In this document: in pieces, positions 25,741 to 39,539 of the stretch | Layout of the letters: each line of letters opens with the position of its first letter | How positions within the stretch are numbered: position 1 is the first letter of the stretch | From: Acheta domesticus | Lineage: Eukaryota; Arthropoda; Insecta; Orthoptera; Gryllidae | DNA: 64,000 nucleotides | NCBI GenBank assembly: GCA_031308135.1 | Contig: JAHLJT010009419.1 | Span: forward strand, 35,333,221 to 35,397,220 | Direction: 5' to 3' | The notes under the pieces: generated by a model | What the model saw: the letters and a program-made list of their open reading frames with translations, nothing else | Told to the model about the DNA's origin: nothing | The model's database searches: none | Position numbers and translations under genes: made by a program

Positions 25741-27897
25741 CTGAAATGTAGGCCTACTATGCCTTACCTTTTTTTCGTTCCCGAAGAGCGGGCACCGCTT
25801 GCGACGTCGGCGTAGAACCTCCCTCCACTCCAGTTTTGTTAAACATTGTTTTAATTGTTTTTAACTTTGTGTTGCTTGTTAAATCTTAATTATAAATTAA
25901 TAGGTACGGTCAATGTCAAATTAAGCGGGAACATTTAATGTCAGATATTACTAAACTTGTTTAAACCATCGATGTTCGAAAACATGGATGGATTTTGGCC
26001 AATGTATTATTAGTCTCGATGTCAATGTTTTATTAATTGTTTTTGATCACCGATGGTTGGTAACATCGATGTTTTATGACTGATGTCGCATCACTATTGG
26101 ACGATAGAGAATGTAGGAGAAGAGTGTAAACATTTGTAGTTCCCATTTCGGTAGCAAATTGCGGCTATTTGATCTAAGCTTTATTCGTCCATATTACATA
26201 CGAAAGTTTTGTGAAATGAACCTCAAGGAGACTGAAATTGTTACGAATTACAACGGATGTAACAGAGCCTGGAATTTTCTGTAGGCTGTTTTTTGTTACC
26301 CGGAAGAATAAGCTGTCGCTGAGAGTTTCTGTCTGCTGGAGGCCGTCGTATTGTTACGACGTATTGCATCATGTAGACAAATGAGACTCTACGTGCCTGT
26401 CAACAGAACGTGTTAGCTCGTTGCGTCGGTGGTATGCCCTTGAAACATTCTGATGGATTTATTGCGATTGGAATTGTTCGCTTCTTTTTATTTGATATTA
26501 TTTGCATATTTCTTTCAATCCAAATCCCGACACTCGATTCTTCACAAGAAAGGAAGTTCCAAAATTGAAAATAAACAAAATTTTAAAGACATATTTGAAC
26601 ACATTTTTGTGAAAAGAAAAAAAATGTAACAAAATATTATCGTGTTACACGAATGACAATGAATTGGCAGTCACGGAAAATAATTACAGAAAAACAAAAA
26701 ACTTTGATAGATCTAAAAGAAAATGAGTTCCGAGATGGGAGTCAGTAATGCAATAATTTATAGGAAATATTTAGAAAAACAATATTGTTCTGACATTTTC
26801 CCGATATTAATCATCATGTATTTGTTAAAATTACTTAGGAGTTATTTGGGGTTTAAAAACACACGACTAGATTGCTTTTAATATTACCAATAAATAATTC
26901 CTCTACCATTACTACTCAGACGCATGAACCAAGTTGAGTGTTTAGCGTGATTTTCAAATTCCGTCACAGCTTGTACGAGTGTTACATTGGAACATAACCC
27001 ATCACAATATTATCAAAAAATACAGCCCCACTGATAGACTCGAAAAGCTATTTTCATACTCGGAAATACGCATTACAATTCCTGAACTTCGGTCGCAAGA
27101 GGCATTGATATAACATTTTCGTCCGATACAGAAATGTCTTTCATTATCAGTTTCCAAATCTATCATTCCACAGATTTCCGTTGTTTTTTTTTTCGTTTGT
27201 AACAGAACAAAATGGATTTTATCTTTGATGCCATTAAAGCAGTAGACATACCAATTACAATCCCCAAAAGAACAAAGTTCAGGACGAGTTGGAACAAGAC
27301 AGTTCGTCGATAAACTGATGATCAGTAACAACTAGTTTCTCAGCAATATGATTTAAGAAACATTTTTGTTCACCTATTAGTAAAAAACATGCTTAAGGTT
27401 TTGGAAATTCACACACATCGTCATTCCCAAGAAAAAAGGCACATCTAAAAAAATTACAATTTTGCAAGAAAACAGATATACAACGAACGGGGTCCTAATA
27501 TTCGGCAGTAGAGGTCAATTTTTTATTCTTTCTCGACATTCTTCTGAACTGTAGTTACTTTTGAAATTTTTATAAGTAAAAATTTACTATTTTCTTAACA
27601 TTTTTCTTAATTTAACACAAAAAGTCGATGTTTGATACGCTTGATATCCATCAAGCGTTTCTTCTGCGTCCAATATTTATATTGTCAGCTATAATATATA
27701 CAAGTATATAAATGTAACCAAGTATATAGTATGGTTTCACTGTTTTGTGAGAAAGCAGTTTCAAAAATGCACGGTTTAGAGGAAATGGAGATTTTTTTCT
27801 TATGATTTCCACGTCAGATTTTACAACCTTTATTGATTTTTTTAATTTATAGGCTATGTCAATCAGCTGTTGTTGAAAAAACTATAAATTATAACTA

Positions 27898-28897
27898 GGG
27901 GAAGGTCGGGTGATATCGGACAGCGGGTGGTATCGGACAAAAGTAGTATAGGGAACTGGGCACTGGTGGTAGCGCGTGCCACATTGCCAGTGTGTTCCTG
28001 GACCCGACTTAGCTTTACATACGCCGTATGAAATGAGTACATCAATCAATTTGGTTATTGTGACACGCATTACGTGTTTTTTATGCTGACCAGTGTACGA
28101 AGATAACTTTGGAGCTTTGAAACTTTTCTTAGGATAAGTTTAAATACATTCTACTGTGACTAGTATGTTTACTTAGGTGTATTTTTTACACTGCAGCAGT
28201 ACAAGCTTGTTTATACAATTTATATCTGTGGTGTATTCTTCTAAAGGATGAGGGTCTTTTGGGTGGTATCGGACAAAGTAGAATCGGATGGTACCGGATA
28301 GTTACTTCTTCGCCTTCTCTTGACTTTTCCGTATTTCTTGTGTGTAGATTGTTAGGAGGTAATATTCGAATACTAATGTGGATTTTGTCAGTGTTTCAAG
28401 GAACTGCAGGTAAAATTCGCGGGAAATGGGAAGAAATAATAGGAAGATAGCCATTATGAAGGTCATTTCAAAAGAAACACCCTTCAACAATGATAGTTGT
28501 GAAGCTGTAAATTGAACATAATAGTTGAGTTTTTATTTTTTAATTCAAGAACTGTTATTTTTTCATGTAACCAAATACTCATTTTTTTTGTATTAAGCAA
28601 TGAAATATTTGTCTCAGTTGTGATCGTATCTTTGATGAAGCGCTGTAAAAAAACTCCATTAAAATTATTTCACCATTATTTACTTAGTTGTCCGATACCA
28701 TCCTTCACTTTTCAGACATTGTCAACGATTTTTACTATCCTCACATAATCATATTATTTTACTTTCAAATCAAACGGCTTTGATAGAGTGTGAGTAAGAG
28801 ATTGAAGTTTCATATTCTGTATTTTACGAATAATTTTAACTAACCTTAATTAAGCAATATTTAAAGCCAAGGTGGCCGATAACACCCGACCTTCCCC
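27898..28897. mobile_element. 1000-bp non-autonomous TA element
   Basis: Terminal inverted repeats of about 24 bp: GGGGAAGGTCGGGTGATATC on the left, inverse of GATAACACCCGACCTTCCCC on the right. TA at 27896-27897 and 28898-28899. Motifs like TATCGGACA recur inside (about 27912, 27929, 28265) and inverted near 28687, as expected for transposase-binding subterminal repeats (inference). No transposase frame. Confidence 0.85.
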
Positions 28898-28934
28898 TAT
28901 GTATTATATAATTGTCACCACTCTATCACCTGGC

Positions 28935-28985
28935 GATTGAGTGTATACCAGGAGACCCAGGTTCGAGTCCCAGTTGGGGTGTCAA
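28935..28985 (+). other. tRNA-like box B remnant
   Basis: CCCAGGTTCGAGTCCCAG is a good box B with T-stem; a recognisable box A is weak. Probably the head of a decayed tRNA-derived SINE. Confidence 0.35.
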
Positions 28986-29128
28986 TTCTTTGAACAAACA
29001 TAATTAATCATAATTATGTAATAATTATAGCAAACGTGGGAGTTGGACACTTTTACCACTAAGCTGACGATCCGTCCCCAGAATATAAGTGCTTATACTT
29101 AAAGTTTAGGGTTTGTTGACGTAAATAA

Positions 29129-29345
29129 GCTGTTACGGTGTTATCCAATCGGGATATTGAACGTCACTGTAGTGACGTGTACGATCCTGATTGGATGGGA
29201 CCGTAACAGATGATGACTTGCCAGAGGCAACTTCCAAGTTAAAAAAACGCAGTATAAAGGCGGTGGCACACTTTCGCTATTCGGCGAAGAATCCCGGTTG
29301 GATGACACCGAAACAGCTGGTGGCATCGACCTTGACAACACTGCT
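29129..29345. repeat. Palindrome and hAT-type end
   Basis: CTGTTACGGTGTTATCCAAT at 29129 pairs with GATTGGATGGGACCGTAACAG at about 29190-29211. The segment ends with GTGGCATCGACCTTGACAAC and ACTG, the terminus of the MITE family seen at 3861 and 24191, but no matching left end was found. Probably a related, rearranged element. Confidence 0.5.
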
Positions 29346-29594
29346 ATAAACAAATCGAAGTATAGAGTGGCATGCATATCCATTCCACATGTTTTGCAAA
29401 ATGTTTTCAGACCTGTAATAAATCCTACGAGGTGCCATCATGGTTTCCTCAACTTTTGTATTAGTATTAAGTTAGGTTAAGTTTTAGTAATTAAGCCACC
29501 AATACATATGTGTAGTTAAATAAACTGATCTATGTGTACAATCAATCAAATAATAAATTTAAAAAAAATAGAGTGGCATGCGAGCCAGGCGTAC

Positions 29595-29956
29595 CTGGTT
29601 CTGCTTGGTGGGAGAGGCGTCGGAGAGGAAGGCTGTCTCCAGCACGGGCGAGCGCTGGGCGGGCGCCACGCGGGCCGTGCCCAGCAGCGGGCGGCGCTCG
29701 GGCTCTCTCTCCCTCTCCCTCTCCCGCTCCCTCTCTCTCTCCCTCTCGCGATGGCGTGCGGCGGAAGAGGAAGACGACGACGAGGACGAGAAGAGGCTGC
29801 CGGGCGACAGCAGCCGGCGAAGGCCCGTCGGGGCGCCGCCGCCGCCGCCGGCGGTCGCCTTGCGGGCGCTGCGCGGGCTGGCGGAGCGCGGTCGCCCGCC
29901 GCCGCCGCCCACGCCCTCGGACGCCGGCGACCGCTGCCTGCCCTTGCCGCCCGAAC
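29595..29956 (-). CDS. Exon D, Gly/Ser-rich with an RE-dipeptide repeat
   Basis: The exon is 362 nt. The acceptor GCGGTTGCAG is above 29956 and the strong donor AACCAG|GTACGC below 29595. The entry phase fits exon C and it exits in phase 0. It encodes a basic Gly-rich region, then GLRRLLSPGSLFSS leading into a poly-Ser run. After that comes an arginine-glutamate repeat (about eight RE pairs, encoded by GAGAGG repeats) and an ETAFLSDASPTKQNQ end. The RE repeat resembles the low-complexity RE/RD tracts of RNA-associated or microtubule-associated proteins, but that is composition, not homology. Several overlapping open frames on both strands come from its roughly 75% G+C content. The sequence above the acceptor stays open and G+C-rich to about 30070, so a longer alternative exon is possible. 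Confidence 0.8.
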
Positions 29957-30225
29957 CTGCAACCGCAAGCGCACAACGCTCCGTTGCACCGCGAGGCCAC
30001 GCCGCGCCAGCCCGATGCCCAGGCCGGCTTTCGCCGCTGCTGGACGGTCGCGCGGTGGGCGGTTGCCTCAATCACCGGGCCGACGTTTATACTGCGGGAG
30101 GGTTAAGAAAATTGGACACGTCACTAACGACCCATCGTAATTGCCGAGGAAAGTTAAGTCGAAGTTCTCAGTACCTCGTCTGACACCAGCAGCGACAGGC
30201 TCTGATGTTGAAGAGAGAGTCTCTG

Positions 30226-30440
30226 AAAGAAGACGGAGAGGAAGACGAAGATAACGCCGACTAACGTGAAGATGAAGGACAAGAAGGCAAGAAGAAGATG
30301 GCAAAGACGAAGGAGATGAGGACAAAGAAGTAGTCGAAGAAGAATGATAAGTGATCGAAGAAGAGGTCAAAGAGGATGAAGTAGAGACCAAAGAAGAACA
30401 AAAAGAAGAGATCAAAGAAGAAGAGTTCTAAAAAGAAGTA
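30226..30440. repeat. GAAGAA-rich purine tract
   Basis: Irregular GAAGAAGAG / GAAGACGGAG repeat. It makes a spurious Ser-rich frame on the minus strand. Confidence 0.9.
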
Positions 30441-31307
30441 CCTTGAAAACCGAATTTGTTAGGCATAGTTCGCGTAACGCAAACGTGAGATTTGTTAACG
30501 TATTCTCAACAAATGAATTTTCACTCGCATTAAACTGAAATGTTGCAGATGTACACTATTTCATTGAACAGTAAATTAAGAGCAAATTATGTATTATAAT
30601 AATTCCGGTGACTCCATGTTAACTGAGAAGTAACCCAATTATATCCTAAAACTAGAGTACTTTTGTCTGTAATCTTTAGAGACTTCAAAATGAATTATTG
30701 GTAATCATTGATACAATTCTAAACTTTGCACACCTAACAAAATATTTAGGAAAAATATGGAAACTAATCTTCTAATATAGTTTTGTATCAAGTGCACAAA
30801 CAAACGCATATTTGGGGGGAAAAGAGCATACGAGTATCGGTCCGTGACTTCGATTCGGATCATTCCGTAGCGTGAAATTCAGGGCGCATTTTCCGGCCGC
30901 AGCTAATGAAGCTGGCCAATGCAGCCCCGAGAGGTCGGTCCCTAGAGCGCTGCTCGCGTGGCCATGTGATGGATTGGAGTCACGCACACACGTAACCCTC
31001 AAAGCCAGGGGGCATCAACAGCCTCCTCGTTGACTCGTCGATCACAGAGAGTTGTGATTAAAGGGCAAGCTCACGTTCAGTATTTTTAGCAGCAACAAAA
31101 ATGTTAACAAAATGTTAACTCAATATTGTTACAGATGTGGACATAAAAATTGTTTTTATGAACTGTCATGAGACTCAAAAAGACCATGCAAGTGGCTTTC
31201 TTGCTAGTAGTTTCCGTTTACATTTGGGAGGACTAGAAATCAGGACGTATTTGGCATCGATTGCCGCTGTGTTACTTGAGCACCCATAAGATCCTTGAGA
31301 GTATATT

Positions 31308-32262
31308 TTGGGGTGAGAAGGGTGCGAGGAAGAGAATGAGAGGAGCAAGAAAAGGGAAAGATAATGAGAGGAGGGTGCGAGTAGAACGGTGAGGAGAGTG
31401 TGAGATACAGGAGCATAGACTAAGGATGTCATCTTTAGTCTATGACAGGAGGTGGGCGAGGAGAGGAGAACGAAAGGAGAAGGGCGAGAGGAAGAGGTTG
31501 AGAGGAAGGTGAGTAGAGGAGGTGAGAGAAGAGGAGGACGAGGACGAGAGGAGGAGGGTTAGAGGAAAATAATGAGAGTAAGAGGAGAGGAGAGAGAGTG
31601 GATGAGGGTGAGGAGAGGAGGATAGAGTGAAAAGGGTAAGTGGAGGAGGGTGATAAGAGGATGAGATGGAGGTGGACGAGGAGAGGAGGAAGAGGGTGAG
31701 AAAAAGAGAATGAGAGGAGGGTGAGAGGAGGGTGAGGAGAGAAGGAGATCGAGAGGAGAAGCGTGAGAGGAAGAGGTCTAGACGAGAGTGAGATGAAGAG
31801 GATGAGAGGAGGAGGTGAGAAGGGCAGGATAGTGAGGAAGAGGGTGAGAGGAGGATGGTGAGGAGAGAGAAGGAAAATGAGTGGTGGGGAGTGACGAGAG
31901 GAGGGTAACGAGAGGAGGGCGAGGAGAGGAGGAGGACAAGAGGAGATGAGGATCAGGTTAGGCTGAGAGGAAGAGAATTAGAGGAGGGTGAGAGGAAGAG
32001 AATGAGAGGAGGAATGTGAAGAGGGGAGGACATAGATGAGGTGGGTGAGGAGAAGAGGATGAGACGAGAGTGAAAGAAAGATGAGAGGAGGGTGAGAGGA
32101 GAACGTCGAAAGGAGGAGGACAGAGGAAGAGAGCAAGAGGAGGATGAGAGGAGAGTGGGGAGAAAAAGGAGGAGGCAGAGCAGGACGAGGAGGACCAGAG
32201 GAGAGGAAGCGAATGATGGGAAGACGTTGAGAAGAGAGAGGGGAGGAGGGAGAGCGCAGAGA
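31308..32262. repeat. About 0.95-kb polypurine (GAGGA/GAGAGG) tract
   Basis: Almost only G and A on the plus strand, with irregular GAGAGGAGG-type units, occasional GTGAG and few pyrimidines. Read in the gene's direction it is polypyrimidine and begins within a few nt of the exon C donor. Confidence 0.95.
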
Positions 32263-32267
32263 CCCAC

Positions 32268-32659
32268 CCGAGTGGCCATCGCTGCGCGTGGGGCTGCGCA
32301 GGCGCAGCGGCGCGTAGCCCGGGATGTCCACTGCTCCCGCGGCGGCCGAGGGCCGCGTGCGCCGGGGCGGCGAGGGGCTCTCGTAGCGGTCGCTGTCCTC
32401 GTCGAAGCTGGAGTCCTTGGCGAGGGCGCGCGGGCGCGGGGAGGCGCTCATGGCGCGGGGCTCAGCGACCAGGCTGAGCGCCGGCGAGCGCACTCGCTGC
32501 GGCTGCGGCTGCTGCTGCTGAGGCAGCGCGCGCGGCTCCGCGTACACCGGGTTGGCGTTCGCCTCCACGAACGCGCGACCGTGCACGAAGAAGTCGCCCT
32601 GCGGACGCCGCGACGGGCGACCGTCGCCGCCCACCGAAGACGCAGGGGACGCGGGCGAC
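32268..32659 (-). CDS. Exon C, Arg/Ser/Pro-rich segment with NPVYAEPR motif
   Basis: The exon is 392 nt. The acceptor ATGCTCACAG is immediately above 32659 and the donor TCGG|GTGGGT immediately below 32268. It completes the split AGG codon left by exon B, so the joined protein reads SPR then SPASPASS, continuing the SP-rich character across the junction. Contents in order: a GDFFVHGRAFVEANANPVYAEPR segment (split here: GDFFVHGR, AFVEANA, NPVYAEPR), a Gln-rich tract, an acidic SSFDEDSDRYESPSP patch, and IPGYAPLRLRSPTRSD. The two tyrosines in VYAEP and RYESP look like possible phosphotyrosine sites (inference). An open frame continues past the donor into the pyrimidine-rich intron, but this is low-complexity read-through. 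Family not recognised. Confidence 0.85.
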
Positions 32660-35270
<2,611 letters not shown>

Positions 35271-35305
35271 TCAAATACAGATTTTTGGCTAGATATATCG
35301 ATGAG

Positions 35306-35455
35306 CAGGTTTACATTTCTTACATGGCTATCCGGCAGACGCCGCGTCCAAGGCACGGGTGCCTTGGCCACCTGTGCCTTGGACGCTGCGTCTACCGGAT
35401 ACATGTAAGTACTGACTCCGGCCACGGAAACCTATGTTCTCACAGGTTTACATTT
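35306..35455. repeat. Hairpin insertion flanked by a 13-bp direct repeat
   Basis: CAGGTTTACATTT occurs at 35306-35318 and 35443-35455. Between them is an inverted repeat of about 35 bp per arm: CTTACATGGCTATCCGG ... GCGTCCAAGGCAC pairs with GTGCCTTGGACGC ... CCGGATACATGTAAG, with a short loop. It could be a small transposed palindrome; the type is unknown. Confidence 0.75.
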
Positions 35456-36060
35456 AATTTCGAAGTATTACAATACTACAACGAGAATAATGTCAAAGTT
35501 TAATTTCCTCTATTGTTTCATTACATTAACTAGCATTATTTTAAAATTAAACAGAATTTAAATTAATTTAATTTTACTGGAAGACGGAAACATTATAATT
35601 AAATGGGAGAACTTTAATTAATTTCAATGTACAAGTAACTCTCCTGAAGCATCCTGTTTCAAACAGAAGGGCTCGGAGATCATTAAAGCCCTTATTTTGC
35701 GAGAGACTGGATATATGTGTCTTACATTCCATGAACCGATAAATAATTTTCCACTTCGAATTCGAAATAAATAAATAAATAAGTGAATAAATAAATACTT
35801 AAAAAACGGGGCATCGTAACACTTACGCTCATTCACGCCTAAACACTGTAAGTGAAAAATACTTGTTTAGAGAAAAGAAAGTTCTAATATTTTCTTTGGC
35901 CTTACGTGTGTACATCTTGATCTAAGTTTTAAGCTAGAGAAATCACTGAACTGACTAAATATCCTCACAAATTAGTCTGGTTTAAAGGAGTTTTTGCAGT
36001 TGCAATAGTAAAGGCAATAATGTGTACACGACTTTTTTGGTTACCGTGCTTTGGGATGTA

Positions 36061-36684
36061 TAGTGCGATTTTTCTAACTCTTCCCTTCAATCCCCTATGG
36101 CCGCGATGGAATATCATTCGGCATTTCGCGTCTTTTTTCGTCGTACCGCTAGAAGTCGAATGATCGCAAGCACTGCTTGATAGGTCGCGATCATGCGAAA
36201 TCTAGAGGCGCAACTGATAAAGATGCGAAATACCGTGATATATTCCATCGCAACGATGGACCTTGAGGGGGAAAATTGTGCATTTCAAGTAAAGATTACC
36301 ATATGAACCCATTGCAGTCCCGTGTTTAAACTTTCACCAACTGTTTGAAAACATATATGGATCATTCATACTAACTAAGTACTTAAGATGGACCTTGAGG
36401 GGCAAAATTGTGCATTTTAAGTAAAGATTACCATATGAACCCATTGCAGTCCCGTGTTTAAACTTTCACCATCTGTTTGAAAACATATATGGATTATTCA
36501 TACGAAGTATTTAAGATGGACCTTGAGGGGCAAAATTGTGCATTTTAAGTAAAGATTACCACATGAACCCATTGCAGTCCCATGTTTAAACATGCACCAT
36601 CTGTTTGAAAACAGATACGGATTATTCATACTAACTATGTAACTAAGATGGACCTTGAGGGGCAAAGTTAGAAAAATCGCAGCA
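36061..36684. mobile_element. Foldback TA-MITE, copy 2, expanded by internal tandem repeats
   Basis: Left end TAGTGCGATTTTTCTAAC; right end is the inverse of GTTAGAAAAATCGCAGCA. TA at 36059-36060 and 36685-36686. The left ~190 bp matches the other copies. From 36255 it contains four starts of a unit beginning GATGGACCTTGAGGGG (36255, 36387, 36515, 36647; periods 132, 128, 132). It ends 30 nt from the exon A donor. Confidence 0.85.
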
Positions 36685-36716
36685 TAGTTGCCGTCGTGTG
36701 TGCGTGATTGCGCTAC

Positions 36717-37100
36717 CTGGGGCGGCGGGCGGGGCGCCGGCGACGTGTCCGTTGCGGTGCGCGGGGCCTGCGGGGGCGGCGTGGCCGGAGCGCAGGGCCT
36801 CCACCGTGGAGGGCTTGAGCTGCGTGGCGAGGTTCTGCTGCAGGTGCTCGATGACGCTGTGCGCGTGCGCCAGGCGCTGCGCGGGGGCGGAGGGGCTCTC
36901 GGCGGCGTCCGCGGGCGCGCCGCTCTTCATGGCTCCTCCCCCACCTTCGCCGGCTGCTGCCGCTGCTGCTTGTCCTCCTCCGCCGTCGCCCTGGGCGGCG
37001 TCGCGGGGCTGCTGGGGGCTGTTGCCGGGGCTACTGAGCACCGCTGCGCCCGCGGTGCCGCCGTCCTCGTCCCTGACCATCGCGCTGCGCTCCCGGCCAC
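36717..37100 (-). CDS. Exon A of an unidentified large disordered protein (possible start exon)
   Basis: Read on the minus strand, a pyrimidine-containing acceptor (TGTCCTGTTGCAG) lies just above 37100 and a CAG|GTAGCG donor just below 36717. The exon is 384 nt, enters with 2 nt of a split codon and leaves with 1 nt, which matches exon B. It encodes Gly/Ala-rich disordered sequence with one likely amphipathic helix (AHAHSVIEHLQQNLATQL), followed by a Pro/Ala-rich tail. An ATG at 37080 has G at -3 and +4 and is preceded only by in-frame open codons. No coding exon is visible in the 27 kb upstream, so this may be the first coding exon, with the 5' UTR spliced on. I do not recognise the family. 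A MITE ends about 30 nt beyond the donor. Confidence is high that this is an exon and low on function. Confidence 0.8.
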
Positions 37101-37184
37101 CTGCAACAGGACATAAGTATCAGCGGTGGTGGTAGCAGCGGAAGGCTACCTAGGGATGGACTGGCCAAACGGCGCTCGCCAGCA

Positions 37185-38195
37185 AGTCGGATTGATTGAT
37201 CGGATTGATTGATCCGGATAGATTGATTCGGACTGACTGAAGTCGGATTGATTGATCGGATTGATTGATACGGATAGATTGATTCGGATTGGAATATGTC
37301 GCATCGCAAGATGGTGTGACGGTTAGCGTGCCGGACTGTCATACCCAAGTTCGCGGGGTCAAACCCGATCGAAGCCGTGGATTTTTAAGGGCGAAAAAAT
37401 CCTTCGTACGCCTTCCGCGGAGGGGAAGTAAAGCCGGCTGGCCCATGTTAGTAGATTTACTTGCATGTAAAAGATCCTCAAGCCTAAATGACGCCTCTGA
37501 GCTAAATTCAAATCGCCTGTTTCGTCGCCCGAGATAATACCTTCTTTCTCCGCTAGGTGAAAGGAGCGTAGCGAAATTTGCGTGGTCAGACGGAAGAGCG
37601 GGCCTGATGGCCCGAGTCTCGCCACGTAAAATAAGGCATTAACTTAACTTAACAAGTCGGATTGATTGATAGATTCGTGATTCCGGGCGCATCAACTACT
37701 AAGGTCATTTGTCCCGTAAATGTACTGTATTTTTATTGTGGAAGGATCTCCCCCCGCTGGATGGCGACATTCGGCTCTCACCTACCCGACGACTTGCGGA
37801 GTTTTCCCTAAGCAGGTAGGGAAATTCTACTTCTACCAGCGGGGGACCGCCCCAGCCGAGACAAGCTCTAAGCTCCTGACGGGTGTCCCGACATATGTGA
37901 TAGTGAAAGTGTAAGTTAAGTTGTGAGGATAGGACAAGAAAAGGGAGGAAATATCGCGCAAGGTCCGCGGCCCTTTTGTTGGGACACTGCAGCATTCGCC
38001 TTGAGTTTATCGGAGAAAACACGAAAAACTACCGTTCAGAGCAGCCGACCGCTAGAATTCTCCTCCAGACAGCGGCTGAATTTCACCAATCTAGTCTGAA
38101 AATCCTGCCGCTGTCGGGACTCGAACCCTATGAACATCCCGTCAGAGCATCGCAGTGACATCAGTTGTGTCCTGAGCCACCTAAGTCGGTCGCGA
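37185..38195 (-). mobile_element. SINE family 1, copy d, tail split by SINE 2
   Basis: Best-preserved head: on the minus strand GGTGGCTCAGGACACAACTG (box A region, about 38163-38182) and box B GGGTTCGAGTCCCGAC near 38115-38130. The body resembles copies c and f. Its GATTGATT-rich tail is extended into a repeat (37193-37290) and is interrupted by SINE 2; AGTCGGATTGATTGAT appears on both sides (37194 and about 37654). Confidence 0.88.
37291..37650 (+). mobile_element. SINE family 2, copy c, nested in SINE 1 tail
   Basis: Plus orientation. Head GATGGTGTGACGGTTAGCGT, box B-like CGGGGTCAAACCCG, then GGATTTTTAAGGGCGAAAAA, the Ser-like body and the ACGTAAAATAAGGC end followed by a TTAACTTAACTTAA tail. 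Confidence 0.88.
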
Positions 38196-38989
38196 GCCGA
38201 GAGAAGAAGCGGAATAACGAAAGAACAGAGTCAGCGCCTTCGAGGGAAGCGATGACGAAGGCGTCAGCAAGTAGACTGCGTTCGCCTGGTGACCAACAAA
38301 TGCAGTGTTTTTCTATAAATGCGTTCTACATAAATACACTTAGGAACAGTTGATTACCTTACAAACCTTAATAAAACTAGCCACAGAATGTGTCTGATGA
38401 TTCATTCAAATCAGTCCATTTCCTTGCAAAATTGGAAATCACGTTTCGACGCACTTTTTGACACACGCACATAGTTGTTGTGTATTCATGTAAATAGTAA
38501 TATTGTTTCCTAGTAATTCTTGTTCAGATTACGTACAAAACAAATTATGCATTGTTATGTAAATCACTATTGGGATTCAAATTTTAAAATATGCCATATC
38601 ATTTCTAATTATTTAACACGATCTTACTTTGTCACATTTCCAAGGAAATTCATCACATGAACTTTCGTACTTTATTTTCCAGTCATGCAATACCCTCCTT
38701 ACTTCTTTCAATACTGAATTCCCCCTCCTCGATACTTCCCTTCAGCAGCTTCCAGTGCTGCGCTCGTGAGCTGCGAGCCAACTCGGTGAGTGCAAACCTT
38801 GAACAGGTCTGACCTAAGGCAACGTGTACCTAGGCAAAATGGCCATACCTTAAAATGGGTTTATAAATTTGATGGGAAGGTGATTATGAAGATTTTATAC
38901 TTGATACGGCAGTGATGGAATGAAAAGCGAAGGAAACAGAAGAACCCTGCAAAAACCTATCGTAAATACATTTTGTCCACCACAAATTT

Positions 38990-39062
38990 CACACGATTGT
39001 GAGAGATTTGAACCCTGATCTCAACAATGAAATGTGAGCCGTATCATCGTTACACCATGGGT
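38990..39062 (-). other. tRNA-like head of an old SINE
   Basis: On the minus strand: CCATGGTGTAACGATGATAC (box A-like) and CAGGGTTCAAATCTC (box B-like). No matching body found in the window. Confidence 0.4.
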
Positions 39063-39539
39063 CACCTCCTTAGTACGAGGATACAGTTAATTAGTTCCGC
39101 CCTACAAGATCAGTCGTCAACCAGAGGACAACATCATGCCCAAGAACAGTCCCACAAATAAGAACCATGGACTGCACCAGCGATTATTTCCAATTTTGTT
39201 CGACTACTTTTAAGCGAAGAAAAAAGCATTGTGGGGATTGCGACTCGAACTGCTTCCACAAAATGTGTAGTTTTTACGAAAAAAAAGTTTAATGCAATCC
39301 GCAACGCATCTAGATGGTATTGTTTCTGGACGACGCGAGGTGGGACCCGACGAAGTGGGCGTGGCAGGAAGGATTCAGGCGCGGCGGAAGGGAAGGGGCG
39401 GGCGGGAAACGAGAGCGCAGGAAGAGGGCGGAGAGAAAGGGGTCGGCTTAATAGACGATTGTGATGGATAAACACCCCGGCTACGCCAGGTAACCAACTA
39501 CTCCATAATGAAATTAAAGATTTTTAATAGCCTACAGGC

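Larger units (their letters stand above)
17678..29594 (-). other. Intron D-E (11.9 kb)
   Basis: The longest intron. It holds (GT)n tracts (20391-20407, 21329-21422), two hAT MITEs (21706-21959 and 24191-24424), the ~240-bp satellite (about 21960-24180), a G+C-rich patch (24430-24770), a paired dispersed repeat (22640-22790, 25600-25740), a 1000-bp TA element (27898-28897) and tRNA-like remnants near 28935-28985. No exon is supported; 17700-20380, 24780-25580 and 25760-27890 show only A+T-rich sequence. Confidence 0.7.
29957..32267 (-). other. Intron C-D (2.3 kb), pyrimidine-rich in the sense strand
   Basis: Starts with about 0.95 kb of polypurine (plus strand) at 31308-32262, directly beyond the exon C donor, and ends with a second GAAGAAG-rich tract at 30226-30440, 270 nt before exon D. 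The 30450-31300 part is ordinary A+T-rich sequence without features. Confidence 0.7.

Noticed and set aside
29532..30183. Two ~200-codon plus-strand frames over exon D
   Set aside because: All six frames are nearly open because of G+C content; only the minus frame joins exons C and E in phase.
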